DNA of 64,000 bases from Chelativorans sp. AA-79 (GCF_029457495.1 NZ_CP120361.1:930001-994000), one strand, 5' to 3'; counted from the stretch's first letter, positions 32,122 through 40,053 are shown. Notes: a model not told the origin generated them from the sequence alone. Numbers and translations are program-made.

Positions 32122-32808
32122 TCAGGTGGACTCCGAATAGTCGTTCGGCCGCTCCAGCTTGCGCCGGCACGGTGGTATCCACATGAACCGCGTATCGCTC
32201 TGTCCATCGATCCAGACGAGCCACGTGTAGGCAGTCGCGGTTGATGGCCGCTTCCACTTTTGGGCCTTCTCGTCCCAATAGAGCTTGGCGGGATCTCGGA
32301 CGATTCCTTTGGTCATGATCACGCGCTCAGTGAACTGCGCGATGATGGAAGGCGGGTTCTTGCTGAAAAGACCTTCATAGCGCCCCGTGCCCTCAAGGAA
32401 GGCGCTCCGCACGATCATGGCAAAGCCGATGCGGGCGAGTTGGGAAGAGCGGGCGATGAACTGCCGAGCGAGCCTGAATGGCGGATTGGTGACGATCCAG
32501 TCGACGTTTCGGATATCTCCGGGGAAGAGAAAGTCGCGCACGACATGCCCATGGCCATAGTCATGCACGTCCGATGCGATCACGATCCCGAAATACTCGC
32601 GGAGCGGCTTGACCATATAGCCGCGATTGCAGGCTGGTTCCCAGACGGTTTGCTGATCCAATTTCTTCGGCCATCCCGCGCATGACGGCCAAATGACATG
32701 CTCGCAGAGCGCTCGCGTTGCCCATGGCGGAGTAGGGAAATCATCGAGGCTGTCGTGCGGCTCCGAACGCTGCTGCATGACGGCGGAAGAGGTGTTCTGC
32801 GCCATCAC
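32122..32808 (-). CDS. Orphan adenine DNA methyltransferase
   Basis: 228 residues. SAM-binding motif I VWEPACNRGYM, an acidic residue after IVIASDVHDYG, and catalytic motif IV IVTNPPFRLA (NPPF), the order of class I N6-adenine methyltransferases. No restriction partner nearby, so probably protects phage DNA or regulates packaging or gene expression. It overlaps the following small gene by 4 bp at its start. Ends the minus-strand operon begun at 36722. Confidence 0.8.
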   Translation of the reverse strand: MMAQNTSSAVMQQRSEPHDSLDDFPTPPWATRALCEHVIWPSCAGWPKKLDQQTVWEPACNRGYMVKPLREYFGIVIASDVHDYGHGHVVRDFLFPGDIRNVDWIVTNPPFRLARQFIARSSQLARIGFAMIVRSAFLEGTGRYEGLFSKNPPSIIAQFTERVIMTKGIVRDPAKLYWDEKAQKWKRPSTATAYTWLVWIDGQSDTRFMWIPPCRRKLERPNDYSEST

Positions 32809-33119
32809 CCGGCCTCCGCATATTGTTCGGAGACGAGTTCGCCTACCACCTCATCCACCCACGCCTCGCGCCACCAGCTCTGCTTGCGGAAGTTGGTGAG
32901 GTTGCTGACGGCAGACGCCGGCGTCCGATATCCGCAGCTCCGGGCCAATCCCGTGCGCCGCGCGTCGGGGAACGCCTCAACGAGGGCAGCCAGCGCGATA
33001 TGGCGACCACGGGCCTTCTCGCCGCCTTCCGTGCCGAGGGCGATGAGGACCGGATTGCTGCCGGTGAGGCGGCATGCAGTGACGATCGCGGTGGCGATCT
33101 GATCTGCTGTCGGGAACAT
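32805..33119 (-). CDS. Small HTH protein, DnaA domain IV-like
   Basis: 104 residues. The order of elements, an N-terminal helix (ATAIVTACRLTGSNPVLI), EKARGRHIALAALVEAFPDA and LARSCGYRTPASAVSNLTNF, is reminiscent of the DnaA DNA-binding domain and of GcrA-type HTH proteins. This resemblance is weak and made by eye. It sits between the two methyltransferase genes, all overlapping by 1-4 bp. DNA binding is likely, its role is unknown. Confidence 0.55.
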   Translation of the reverse strand: MFPTADQIATAIVTACRLTGSNPVLIALGTEGGEKARGRHIALAALVEAFPDARRTGLARSCGYRTPASAVSNLTNFRKQSWWREAWVDEVVGELVSEQYAEAG

Positions 33120-33550
33120 CAGTAAACACCTTGTGCAAAGCGGTCGGCCTCATCATCGGCCTGCTTTCGGAGCTTCTCCACGAGCTCGGCATGAGACCAG
33201 GTACGGGTGTTGAGGCTTCGTGCCTCGGCGGTGATGAGCTGGTCTAAGAGGTCGAGCGGAGCATTGAACCAGTGCTGGCCCAGCGCATAGCCCGTGTCGG
33301 CAAGGAAGCGCTCGGTTCTGGCGGTGATCGTTCGGGCCACAGCCATTCCAGGCGTCCAGACGACGCGGGCGAAGTGAAGAGGTTCCCACCGGCCGGGCTG
33401 GAGGTCGCCGAGGTGGCCTTCGATGTTCTCCGCTGTGGCGAGCCGGAAGACTTCCGTGGTGTCGGCAATACCGACGGCGACGATGGCGGCGTAGCCGATG
33501 CGGCGCCGGCGCTGCCGAAGGTCTCTGGGCATTGAGACGTCGAGGTTCAT
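33119..33550 (-). CDS. Hypothetical phage protein
   Basis: 143 residues with a basic N-terminus (RDLRQRRRRIGYAAIV) and helical C-terminus (ELVEKLRKQADDEADRFAQG). No family recognised. It overlaps the helicase-methyltransferase gene by 4 bp and the next gene by 1 bp, so it belongs to the same translational unit. Confidence 0.6.
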   Translation of the reverse strand: MNLDVSMPRDLRQRRRRIGYAAIVAVGIADTTEVFRLATAENIEGHLGDLQPGRWEPLHFARVVWTPGMAVARTITARTERFLADTGYALGQHWFNAPLDLLDQLITAEARSLNTRTWSHAELVEKLRKQADDEADRFAQGVY

Positions 33551-36069
33551 TCTGCTGCTTCCACCTGTGGAACCAACAGGTCGAACAGGCTCGGAACAAG
33601 CCGCTTCGCTTCCGCCTCACAGCAGTAGAACAAGCCATCTTCGAACGAGATCTCGTTGAGTTCCGAAGCCATGCCAAGCCTGCCTTTGAGGATCGCCCTG
33701 TAAGGCACCGTCATGAGTCCGCCGAAGGGGTCGTAGACGGTGTCGCCGGGGTTGGAGTACCGATCGATCAGCCTGTCGACGATGTCGAACTGGAGCGGGC
33801 AGATATGCTTCTCGACGGCGCGCTGCGACTGCCTGCCATTCAGCGTCAGCATCCGCACGACATCCGACCATATCCATGGCTGCCGTGCGGCCGGCGCCAG
33901 CGCCATATATTTCTTGGGCAGACGGCCCTTGGCGAGGAGTGCCTCGCCGATCGCCACCACCTCCTCATGGTCGTAGACCGTCACCTCGCTATAGGCGCGG
34001 AAGGCCTTCGGCACCGCATCCGGGGCGAGGGAAGCCCATTCCTCGCGGGTCAGGAAGCGGTCACCGCTGGAGCGCCAATGCGCATGGGCATCGATCTGCC
34101 ACCGCGCAAGGGAGTAATCTTCCTTCGCCTTCGTGACAGGGACGTCGGCATAGCCGCGGCTGCGGTCGCTCTGGGGCTTGTGGAACAGGAGAACATACTC
34201 GGGCGAGCCGACGCCCATCTTGGTCCCGTCCTTCAGCATCTCCGTATAGCCGAGCCGGTAATTGCCGTTGTTCTCGGTCACCACGTCGGTGTCGACCGTG
34301 ATCATCCCGCAATAATCGAAGCCGTGGCGGCGGAAGTGGAAGATCGCTTCGGCGTGGAACGGCGAGATGGTCGGCAGGCCCGTGCCGGTGACATTCCCGA
34401 ACATGACGCGGTCCTTGACGTGGACGCAGCACATGCGGCCCGGCTGCAGGATCCTGATAAGCTCTGGCGTCAGGAAATCCATCTGCGACCAGAAATGGTC
34501 GTTGTCGTCGGTATGGCCGAAGTCGTTGTAGCTCGCCGTATATTCGTAATGGTTGGCGAAAGGGATCGAGGTGATGATCTGGCCGACGCTGCTGTCGGGT
34601 TGGCGCATCGCCTCGTCGACGCAGTCATTGAGGGCGATCGTGAAGAACTCGCCCCTTTCCTCGCGACGCTCGACGCCGATCGAACGCTTCAAGACAATGT
34701 CCAGCGGAAGATTTCCGAGGCCATATTTGCGGATGATCTCGGTCATCCGCTCCATCATGCGGTCATGCTCGCCCCACTTCTCTTCGAGGATCCGTCGCGT
34801 CCCGCGTTCGGCCTCCGAATAGATGATGTCGATTCTGCAGGGGCGGCTCTGTCCGAAACGTACGATCCGGTAGATCGCCTGGATGAAGTCGTGGAACTTG
34901 GCGTCGATGCCGATGAAGATCGCCCAGGCGCAGTGCTTTTGAAAATTGGAACCTGCCCCGCTCATCTCCGGCTTGGTCGCGAGGTCGCGGAAGCGCCCCT
35001 CCTTGAAATCGATGGCGTTCTGCTCGTTCCTTTCGAGGTCCTGGCTACCGAAGATCGAGCGCACGCCAGGCACGACGGCTTCGATGGCGCGACGCTCGTC
35101 CTCGAGGTGATGCCAGAGCACGCGATGCTCCTCTGGCGCTTCGGCGATCAGTTCGGCCATTTTGGCGATCCGCGGCGAAAGGCTGATGCGCTTCTCGCGC
35201 GCGGCGTGCACGACGCTGGCCCCCGGATCGTTGATCAGGAGCCCTTGGCCGTCGCGGTCGTAACCGGCTGCGGCATGGTCGGTCGGCACCTCATGCCAGT
35301 TGACTGTCATTTCCGGGAGAACATAGCCCTCGTCATCAAAGCCGAGGTCCGATGGCTTCTGCAGGAAGACGGCCCAGGAGTTCACCCACAGCCAGAATTC
35401 GTCTTCCTTGTGTGGGTAGAGCGTGAGCTCGTTCGCCTTCTCGCTGTTGCGCTGGAAGAAGCGCGTCAGCGCCTGTCCGGTATCCATGACCTGCAGGAAG
35501 CCGGCGTAGTGGATCAGTTCCTTGGTGCGATTGGGCGACGGCGTAGCGGTGGCGACGAACTTGAAGCGCACGCCCTCGAAAAGAGGGAGGAACGTCTGAA
35601 AGGTCTTCGTGCCGTAGCCGCGCAGCACGGCCGCCTCGTCGAGCGACGCCGCAGTGAACTGAGACGGATCGAGCTTCCCATCTCGCACGCTCTCATAGTT
35701 GGCGACATAGATCGCCTCATCGTCGTCGAGTTCATCGTTGCGGCGCACGAATTTGAGGCGGATGGCGAATTCGCCCCGGAACCGCTCCTGCGCCTCGGAG
35801 AAGAACTCGTGCCGCACACCGAGCGGCAGGACGATCAGACGGCGACCGCCGACATGCCTGCCGATCAGGCGCATCAGTTCGAGCTGGATCGAGGTCTTGT
35901 GCAGACCGAACGCAGCGAAGACCGCGCGACGGCCGCCCCGCAGCGCCCATTTGACGATGGCGCGACAATGCGGCTTCAGGTCCGGGTTTATCTCGGATTC
36001 GTCGATATCGAAGCCTGTCGCTGGGGCAAATTTCATCTTGGTGCGGAGGAATTCCAGGTATTCGCTCAT
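33547..36069 (-). CDS. SNF2-type helicase / DNA methyltransferase fusion
   Basis: 840 residues. N-terminal half is an SF2 ATPase: P-loop FGLHKTSIQLELM (residues 54-66, His in place of the usual Gly in GxGKT), DE-box ASLDEAAVL, then FVATATPSPNRTKELIHYAG, and C-terminal helicase motif AIYRIVRFGQSRP. C-terminal half is an N4/N6 methyltransferase with circular motif order: motif IV IITSIPFANHYEY (TSIPF rather than TSPPY) precedes motif I VYDPFGGLMTVPYRAI. The order IV-then-I is the beta class. No nuclease domain, so modification and helicase without cleavage. Likely self-modification or anti-restriction. Confidence 0.85.
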   Translation of the reverse strand: MSEYLEFLRTKMKFAPATGFDIDESEINPDLKPHCRAIVKWALRGGRRAVFAAFGLHKTSIQLELMRLIGRHVGGRRLIVLPLGVRHEFFSEAQERFRGEFAIRLKFVRRNDELDDDEAIYVANYESVRDGKLDPSQFTAASLDEAAVLRGYGTKTFQTFLPLFEGVRFKFVATATPSPNRTKELIHYAGFLQVMDTGQALTRFFQRNSEKANELTLYPHKEDEFWLWVNSWAVFLQKPSDLGFDDEGYVLPEMTVNWHEVPTDHAAAGYDRDGQGLLINDPGASVVHAAREKRISLSPRIAKMAELIAEAPEEHRVLWHHLEDERRAIEAVVPGVRSIFGSQDLERNEQNAIDFKEGRFRDLATKPEMSGAGSNFQKHCAWAIFIGIDAKFHDFIQAIYRIVRFGQSRPCRIDIIYSEAERGTRRILEEKWGEHDRMMERMTEIIRKYGLGNLPLDIVLKRSIGVERREERGEFFTIALNDCVDEAMRQPDSSVGQIITSIPFANHYEYTASYNDFGHTDDNDHFWSQMDFLTPELIRILQPGRMCCVHVKDRVMFGNVTGTGLPTISPFHAEAIFHFRRHGFDYCGMITVDTDVVTENNGNYRLGYTEMLKDGTKMGVGSPEYVLLFHKPQSDRSRGYADVPVTKAKEDYSLARWQIDAHAHWRSSGDRFLTREEWASLAPDAVPKAFRAYSEVTVYDHEEVVAIGEALLAKGRLPKKYMALAPAARQPWIWSDVVRMLTLNGRQSQRAVEKHICPLQFDIVDRLIDRYSNPGDTVYDPFGGLMTVPYRAILKGRLGMASELNEISFEDGLFYCCEAEAKRLVPSLFDLLVPQVEAAE

Positions 36070-36722
36070 TGCGCTGTTTCCCGCTCTTCTTGTTGCCGCC
36101 GCTTCTTCCGTTGCTCAATTTCCCGCACCGTCAGGCGCCGGAAGCCCCGGCTCGTCTTCACGAGCCCGAAATGCTTTGCGATCCCGTCTAGGATTTGCCC
36201 GATCACCCGGCTGCGGATGTCGTGCATTGCCCTTCGGTCGAAGTCGGTGCGGCCCTTCGCCCAAATCCTCCCGCACTGCTCGAGCGACATGCCGGCCGCC
36301 CGGGCGAGGCACACGCGGCGCATGCGGTCGGCGTTCTTGCCGCTGACGAAGCGAAGGAGGTCCAAGACATCGACCATCCGGTCCGCTGCGCTCTGGTTCA
36401 CGGCCTGACGCGGCTCCTGGAGGTCGTATTCCGGCATTCCGGCCTGGAGGCGCGCATTGCGCATGGCGCGGAAGTCCGCGGGCGTGACCCGCGCTCCCGG
36501 CATGTAGGTCCGCACCGCGGAGACCTGACGCAACTCCGTGAAGGGCAAGCGCCGAACCGTGTCCATCGCGTCGGTCAAGAGGAGCCAGAGGAGATCCGAA
36601 GGGGAGGGGATGCCTTTGGGCTTCTGGGCGTAGAACATCCACTCGGCATGGCGGAAATGCTCGACGAGGCGGTCAATGCGGCGCTCAAGGTCTCTTGGCG
36701 AATCGAGAAACGGGCCGCTCAT
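36066..36722 (-). CDS. DNA-binding-like phage protein
   Basis: 218 residues from ATG 36722, with GGAAG 7 nt upstream; ATG 36758 is possible but has no ribosome site. Helix-rich; a probable HTH lies in the C-terminal half (ARAAGMSLEQCGRIWAKGRT), followed by a basic tail (EIEQRKKRRQQEE). It resembles DUF6362-type phage proteins in length and pattern. First gene of the operator-controlled minus operon; overlaps the helicase-methyltransferase gene by 4 bp. Confidence 0.6.
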   Translation of the reverse strand: MSGPFLDSPRDLERRIDRLVEHFRHAEWMFYAQKPKGIPSPSDLLWLLLTDAMDTVRRLPFTELRQVSAVRTYMPGARVTPADFRAMRNARLQAGMPEYDLQEPRQAVNQSAADRMVDVLDLLRFVSGKNADRMRRVCLARAAGMSLEQCGRIWAKGRTDFDRRAMHDIRSRVIGQILDGIAKHFGLVKTSRGFRRLTVREIEQRKKRRQQEERETAQ

Positions 36723-36774
36723 GGATGCTTCCGGGCTGATGTTGCGATGGTGGAACATGAGGTCATGTCGAGGC

Positions 36775-36813
36775 GAAGCACCTAATGCGCATACGATGCG
36801 TAAAATGCATCAA
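36775..36813 (-). promoter_or_regulatory. Type A operator pair and promoter, minus strand
   Basis: GATGC-GTAAAAT-GCATC (36795-36811), the most symmetrical copy in the window, and GAAGC-ACCTAAT-GCGCA (36775-36791), 20 bp apart. On the minus strand TTGATG (36813-36808) is the -35 and TATGCG lies 14 bp further, the same geometry as the two plus-strand promoters. It controls the operon 36722 to 32122 (helicase and methyltransferases), starting 52 bp before the first ATG. Confidence 0.8.
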
Positions 36814-36818
36814 TGAAG

Positions 36819-37661
36819 TCAAGCGGAAACAAGCTCCGGAGTGGGCCATCTCTGCTTCCTAACAATGATTTTTCCTCGGGCCACGCGCTCAACTGCATCG
36901 GCCCCGTGCTGGCGCCGGATCGCGCCAAGCCATTCGCTCCATTCCGGCTGCCCGGGTCGGATGACGAAATCGCCGTCCTTGTCGATCTCGGGATCATCAT
37001 GGAAGTCGAGGAAGAGCCGGTCGCGGAGATAGGTGATCATCTTGGCCCGCTTTCCGCCGAGCGCCATTGCCTTCTGGAAGGGCACCGAGCCCGAAAGCGC
37101 CTTGCGTTGCCCTTCTGGCGACAGATTGTCGAAGAGCCTTACCGCGGTCTCTCGATGGTCTGGACGGTTTTCCTCCCTCCATCCATCCCACAAGATATCG
37201 AAATCTCCCCCACCTGCGCGCGCATGCGCGCTCCTGGGTTCTCTTACTGGTTCCTTTACAGGGTTAGTGTCCGGATTCCGGACACGGAAATTAGATTTTT
37301 CCGGACACGGCTCAGGCGATTTTCCGGACACGGCTCCGTGTTCAGATTCCGGACACGGCCCCACAACATCTTGTGGCTGAGTGAAGTCGGGCTCAAATGC
37401 GAAGACGTAGCGCGTTGAGAGCTGGCGCTTCGTTCTCGGGTCTAGACGTTGCTCGCGGCGGAGCAGCCCTTTTGCCTCAAGGATTTTGAGATGCTCATTG
37501 AGGGCCGAGCGCGATATCTCGCAATCGTGCGCGAGGCGATCCTGTGAAGGAAAACAGCCTTCGTCGGGGTTGTGACGATCGCAAAGATGCCACAGCACGA
37601 TCTTGGTGGCGGGCTTCAATCCGCGTTGCTGGATGGCCCAGTTGGTGGCGTGATGGCTCAT
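36819..37661 (-). CDS. Replication initiator, lambda O-like organisation
   Basis: 280 residues from ATG 37661 (ATGA overlap with the 40-aa gene). Residues 1-95 form a winged HTH (NWAIQQRGLKPATKIVLWHL; QDRLAHDCEISRSALNEHLK; EAKGLLRREQR). A variable linker encoded by the iteron region follows (residues ~100-140, PCPESE / EPCPEK repeats). Then a C-terminal domain (FDILWDGWREENRPDH; WSEWLGAIRRQHG). As in lambda O, the N-terminal domain would bind the iterons inside its own gene and the C-terminal part would recruit a helicase. No helicase loader gene is seen next to it. Confidence 0.78.
   Translation of the reverse strand: MSHHATNWAIQQRGLKPATKIVLWHLCDRHNPDEGCFPSQDRLAHDCEISRSALNEHLKILEAKGLLRREQRLDPRTKRQLSTRYVFAFEPDFTQPQDVVGPCPESEHGAVSGKSPEPCPEKSNFRVRNPDTNPVKEPVREPRSAHARAGGGDFDILWDGWREENRPDHRETAVRLFDNLSPEGQRKALSGSVPFQKAMALGGKRAKMITYLRDRLFLDFHDDPEIDKDGDFVIRPGQPEWSEWLGAIRRQHGADAVERVARGKIIVRKQRWPTPELVSA
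37268..37358. repeat. Four iterons TTCCGGACACGG: candidate replication origin
   Basis: Direct copies at 37276-37287, 37299-37310, 37322-37333 and 37347-37358, spaced 23, 23 and 25 bp. An inverted copy GTGTCCGG (37268-37275) pairs with the first. Two AT-rich stretches lie between copies (37288-37300 and 37319-37323). They lie inside the initiator gene, in the linker between its two domains, exactly where lambda keeps its iterons. Confidence 0.8.
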
Positions 37662-37780
37662 CCTGGGGTGCCCTCTAGCCAGGCCCACGCCTTCCGGTGA
37701 ATGCGCCTCACCTGTGAAGTCGATACTCCGAACAGTTCAGCTATCTCGACGGCGCATGTTCTCCGTGCGCCATAAGTCAT
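37658..37780 (-). CDS. 40-aa helix-turn-helix protein
   Basis: ATG at 37780, AAGGAG 9 nt upstream, stop overlapping the initiator start (ATGA). The peptide is nearly all HTH: RRTCAVEIAELFGVSTSQVR then RIHRKAWAWLEG, in the style of sigma-70 region 4 or a resolvase-type HTH. It begins 18 bp after the stop of the 127-aa gene, so all three genes form one unit. Likely binds DNA, perhaps as an accessory to initiation. Confidence 0.7.
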   Translation of the reverse strand: MTYGARRTCAVEIAELFGVSTSQVRRIHRKAWAWLEGTPG

Positions 37781-37798
37781 TTGCGGCGCTCCTTGTTT

Positions 37799-38182
37799 TC
37801 ACGGAGCTCCGGCGCGATCCAGAGCGCGAGCCAACGCGCGGAACGCATCAACGATCGGGCGATATAGATCCGCGTTCTCGCCCTCCAGGAGCGCGTCTGC
37901 CCGGCCGATGAGTTCATCGAGTTCTTTGAGTTCCTGTCGGCCATAGCGCAGACCCGTCAATTCTTCGATTTTGCGCAGCTCGTCCCCGCTGATGGAGATG
38001 CGAGGCGCAGCGTACCACGCATCCTTGGTTCGGCTATGCCCCCAGCCGAGACGCCTGGCGGCATGCCGAATCCGATCTCCGACATTCACCCCGGAGCCGG
38101 GTGGCGCAACGTGATTGCGCAACGCATCCTGAACAAACTCAACGCACGACATTTCGGATTTCTCCGATGACTTCTCGGACAT
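37799..38182 (-). CDS. Hypothetical phage early protein
   Basis: 127 residues from ATG 38182, preceded by GGAAGAGG; the frame continues upstream but with poor composition. Starts MSEKSSEKSEMSCVEFVQDA; contains GDRIRHAARRLGWGHSRTKD and a C-terminal acidic coiled region (ELKELDELIGRADALLEGEN). Rhizobiales prophages often carry such a protein between cro and the initiator. Function unknown. Confidence 0.65.
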   Translation of the reverse strand: MSEKSSEKSEMSCVEFVQDALRNHVAPPGSGVNVGDRIRHAARRLGWGHSRTKDAWYAAPRISISGDELRKIEELTGLRYGRQELKELDELIGRADALLEGENADLYRPIVDAFRALARALDRAGAP

Positions 38183-38202
38183 ATTCGACGCCTCTTCCTG
38201 CA

Positions 38203-38221
38203 TGGTCCAGAACATGGACCA
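38203..38221. promoter_or_regulatory. Perfect palindrome TGGTCCA-N5-TGGACCA
   Basis: Seven-bp arms, 5-nt spacer (GAACA), 21 bp before the 127-aa gene start. It occurs once in the window. The surrounding 320 bp between cro and the 127-aa gene has no supported gene. Could be an operator for the initiator operon or an RNA hairpin in its leader. Confidence 0.5.
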
Positions 38222-38504
38222 GACAGGAAAGAAGCCTACGCACTCACACACACATGGACCTCGCCCCATTGGCGAGGCTGCGGCGCGGATCGTCGAAAGG
38301 CTTGGACGGCACATCGACGAAAGCGCCAAAACAGTTTCAGATCGGCCGCAAGGTGATGGTTCGCGGCCGGGGAAGGAGGGAGAGGAGGCACCGCCGCGCC
38401 TGCCTCTCCCTCCGACAGATCGTCCCGCTCAAGAGGTCCGCCAGCGGGACGATGAAATGACCATCGGCGTGACGCACGTCGCGCGGAGCGGCGAGCGCAG
38501 GCGC

Positions 38505-38825
38505 CTAGACCGGAACGTTGTCCTGCTTCGTGCGCGCGCCGATGTGGCGCGTCCCGCTGCCGCTGAGAACCGTGGACAATTCACGCGTCAGACGCTCCGC
38601 ATTGCCGGCAATGGCGCTGGCCGCCTCGTCGCTGATCCAGTCATTCGCCGTCACCACACCACCGGTGAGGATGATGATCTGATCTAGATGGCGCGGGCCG
38701 GGCATCTGTCCATTTTCCCAGCGAAGCCAGCTATAGCGTGTCGAGCCGACGAGCTTCGCGGCCTCGGCCCGGGACAGGCGGCGCCCGAGGCGCCATTGCT
38801 TGAGAGGGTGAATCGTTTTGCTCAT
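38505..38825 (-). CDS. Cro-like XRE regulator
   Basis: 106 residues from ATG 38825. HTH in residues ~8-40: LKQWRLGRRLSRAEAAKLVG followed by STRYSWLRWENGQ, the usual XRE signature. The C-terminal half (ERLTRELSTVLSGSG) may be for dimerisation. Divergent from the CI-like gene, with type A operators between. Expected to repress the repressor promoter and shift to lytic growth. First gene of the minus-strand initiator operon. Confidence 0.8.
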   Translation of the reverse strand: MSKTIHPLKQWRLGRRLSRAEAAKLVGSTRYSWLRWENGQMPGPRHLDQIIILTGGVVTANDWISDEAASAIAGNAERLTRELSTVLSGSGTRHIGARTKQDNVPV

Positions 38826-38835
38826 GGGTTCGCTT

Positions 38836-38946
38836 GAAGCTTTCTGCGCACCGTTGAAGCGCAAATTGCATCAATAGTCAAGGCAGCCTCGGCGGTGGCG
38901 ATTCTCGCTGTGGAAAGTGATGCAAAAAATGCTACATAGGTGCATC
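38836..38946. promoter_or_regulatory. Divergent cro/repressor control region with three type A operators
   Basis: GAAGC-TTTCTGC-GCACC (38836-38852) and GAAGC-GCAAATT-GCATC (38856-38872) form a 20 bp-spaced pair on the cro side. GATGC-AAAAAAT-GCTAC (38919-38935) lies alone on the repressor side, over a TACATA -10-like hexamer (38933-38938), followed by a half site GGTGCATC (38939-38946). The lone site fits autorepression of the repressor gene. Confidence 0.78.
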
Positions 38947-38971
38947 TTTCAACCGGAATGCGGGGACAGGA

Positions 38972-39619
38972 ATGGCGAAGAAGACGGGACCGCAACCAAG
39001 GCTTGCCGGGGCGGCGCAACAAAGCCATCGCAAATCTGGCTTGCAGATCCAGCGCGAGAAGGCCGAAATGACGCGGGCCGAGTTGGCTGAGGCCGTCGGA
39101 ACGTCGCGAACCACGATCATTCGCCTTGAATCGCCCTGGCTGAAGAAGAGCATCAGGATGACCGCGGAATGGGCCGAGAGGTTTGCGCCGATCCTCAAAT
39201 GTGCACCGCATGAAATCCTTTACCCGCACTTGGCCGATGTGGACCCGGAAAGGTTCCGCAGCATCTATGCCGAAGGGGAGGACGAACCGACCGTTTCGGT
39301 TCGCGATGACTTCCTGCGCCAGATGATGCCCGGTCTTCCGAAGCGCAATCTCGAACTCAGGATCATCGACACGGACGACCTGCACCGGTACGTCGCCCGA
39401 GGCGATGCCCTTGTCCTCGACCTCGACGACAAGAGCCCGGCACGGCCGGGCGTCTATGCCGTGGAGATCGGCGGCGCTGTCCAGTGGCGGTTCCTGTCGC
39501 CGACGGCAGCGGGCCTTGTCCAGCTCTCCACCGACAATCCCGACATCCCGAAAGAGACGGTGAAGCCGGAGGACCTGAAAATCATCGGCCGCGCCAAGAT
39601 GCGCATCTCTGCCCTGTGA
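38972..39619 (+). CDS. CI-like phage repressor with inactive S24-like domain
   Basis: 215 residues. HTH at ~23-54 (LQIQREKAEMTRAELAEAVG, TSRTTIIRLES). Residues ~128-215 follow the LexA/CI C-terminal fold (RGDALVLDLDD, RPGVYAVEIGGAVQWRFL, STDNPDIP, IIGRAKM). The position of the catalytic Ser, eight residues before GD, is Asp136, and the Lys position is Trp/Arg (QWRF). So RecA-stimulated self-cleavage is not expected. Likely the master repressor that binds type A operators (inference from position between them). Confidence 0.8.
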   Translation: MAKKTGPQPRLAGAAQQSHRKSGLQIQREKAEMTRAELAEAVGTSRTTIIRLESPWLKKSIRMTAEWAERFAPILKCAPHEILYPHLADVDPERFRSIYAEGEDEPTVSVRDDFLRQMMPGLPKRNLELRIIDTDDLHRYVARGDALVLDLDDKSPARPGVYAVEIGGAVQWRFLSPTAAGLVQLSTDNPDIPKETVKPEDLKIIGRAKMRISAL

Positions 39620-39627
39620 GTGGATCG

Positions 39628-39644
39628 GTTGCATAGGGTGCAAC
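39628..39644. promoter_or_regulatory. Type B operator GTTGCA-TAGGG-TGCAAC
   Basis: Perfect 6-bp arms with 5-nt spacer, 70 bp before the second XRE gene and 8 bp after the repressor stop. Half sites (GTTGCA) recur at 39664 and just before the XRE start (39706). The same palindrome occurs twice at 40817-40867. Confidence 0.65.
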
Positions 39645-39713
39645 AATGGCCTCCTCGCCGAGTTGCAAGTCATGCTAACGACCGACAACGCGGGGAGGGG
39701 GTATAGTTGCACG

Positions 39714-40049
39714 ATGACCAACCCCGTGCGAATCCATGCGGACAAGGAACCTGTCCGCATCCATTTCATCCCGGAATGGGCCGAGCACCGCAACATGCGG
39801 AAGGCCGACGTCGCGCGCGAGATCGGCGCGGACAAGGGTCTCGTGACGCGCTGGTTCCAGGGAAAGCTTCCCTCGGATGCCTATCTCGAGAAGCTTGCCG
39901 CTCTGTTCGGCACGACAGTCGACGGTCTTTTCCGCCACCCGGATGAAGATTGGCTCACCCAGTTCTTCCGCGATCGCAACGAGGAAGAGAGGGAGCGCGC
40001 CAGGCGCATTCTGGAAACCGCCTTCCCCCGAAAGAAGACCGGAACCTGA
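39714..40049 (+). CDS. Second XRE-family regulator
   Basis: 111 residues from ATG 39714 (a longer frame to 39663 reads through the control region). HTH: WAEHRNMRKADVAREIGADK followed by GLVTRWFQGKLPSDAYLEKL. Short C-terminal helix (RDRNEEERERARRILETAF). No peptidase domain. TATAGT lies 8 nt before the start. Candidate reader of the type B operators that flank it, as autoregulator and controller of the operon at 40935. Confidence 0.75.
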   Translation: MTNPVRIHADKEPVRIHFIPEWAEHRNMRKADVAREIGADKGLVTRWFQGKLPSDAYLEKLAALFGTTVDGLFRHPDEDWLTQFFRDRNEEERERARRILETAFPRKKTGT

Positions 40050-40053
40050 TCGC

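Noticed and set aside
33119..36069. Complete restriction-modification system
   Set aside because: Two methyltransferases and a helicase domain are present, but no restriction nuclease is linked to them; the PD-(D/E)XK-like gene at 31140 is separated and of another type.
33532..36408. Plus-strand open frame of 958 codons opposite the helicase-methyltransferase gene
   Set aside because: It mirrors the third-position GC bias of the real minus-strand gene, has His/Asp/Arg-rich composition, no ribosome site and no known motif.
38202..38687. Plus-strand frame of 161 codons between the initiator operon and cro
   Set aside because: Starts in a palindrome and runs antisense into cro; the first 80 codons look acceptable but no ribosome site is present. 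Left as intergenic.
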